A program made the translations under genes and the position numbers. 64,000 bases of DNA, from the NCBI RefSeq assembly GCF_021018895.1, contig NC_079384.1, forward strand, positions 8,116,140-8,180,139. Reading direction: 5' to 3'. The notes under the pieces were generated by a model. It saw only the letters and a program-made list of their open reading frames with translations. It was not told where the DNA came from and ran no database searches. The DNA comes from Seriola aureovittata (taxonomy: Eukaryota; Chordata; Actinopteri; Carangiformes; Carangidae). The stretch's first letter is position 1. Every line of letters starts with the position of its first letter. Positions 63,891 to 64,000 of this stretch are shown here, one piece after another.

Positions 63891-64000
63891 TGTATATATG
63901 CATACATACACACACCACTCTCATTCACCTTCACTGTCTCTGTTGTCTGTCCACAGTCACAAATGTCAATCTAGGACATGTGGTGCTCCCGTAGTCCATG
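61740..64000. other. Intergenic, no recognisable gene
   Basis: 2.3 kb with only short spurious frames and the TA microsatellite near 63850. Whether another gene begins beyond the window cannot be seen. Confidence 0.55.
63850..63890. repeat. (TA)n microsatellite
   Basis: About 40 bp of pure TA repeat flanked on both sides by ACTGTATATAT. Open frames reading Tyr-Ile through it are artefacts. Confidence 0.92.

Overview
The window is nuclear DNA of a teleost fish, probably a percomorph. The evidence is short spliced exons with vertebrate splice sites, long TG and TA microsatellites, a fish-type B30.2 gene family, and gene content (a fast-type myosin-binding protein C beside a membrane histidine acid phosphatase). 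There are no bacterial features.

Layout. (1) 55-6783, + strand: a complete 11-exon histidine acid phosphatase of 412 residues with a signal peptide and a C-terminal membrane anchor. (2) 7217-28669, - strand: a complete 34-exon myosin-binding protein C gene. My exon model stays in frame for 1158 residues. It is of the fast skeletal type, with seven tiny symmetric exons coding an Ala/Pro/acidic N-terminal extension. Genes 1 and 2 are tail to tail, with facing poly(A) signals about 45 bp apart. (3) 28670-34140: gene-free spacer with one degenerate triplicated repeat. (4) About 34141-48898: a 14.8-kb T-rich tandem array. A short motif and its reverse complement alternate in it. It carries about a dozen degenerate tRNA-like segments, kilobase-scale internal duplications, and two copies of a 341-bp hAT-like MITE in opposite orientation. 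Each MITE has an 8-bp target duplication, and paralogous empty sites lie elsewhere in the array. (5) 51347-61332: three paralogous five-exon genes for small free-standing PRY-SPRY (B30.2) proteins of 229, 242 and 235 residues. The first two are head to head and the third follows in tandem. Each has a TATA box 100-136 bp upstream of its ATG. (6) 61333-64000: gene-free, with a TA microsatellite.

How the genes relate. MyBP-C is a thick-filament protein of the sarcomere and the phosphatase is a secretory-pathway ectoenzyme; nothing ties them functionally. MYBPC and acid phosphatase genes also lie close together in other vertebrates, so the pairing looks like inherited synteny. The PRY-SPRY trio resembles the C-terminal recognition domain of fish TRIM, NLR and stonustoxin-like proteins, but has none of their effector domains. 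It is the best candidate for an undescribed system here. The most unusual DNA is the array in region 4.
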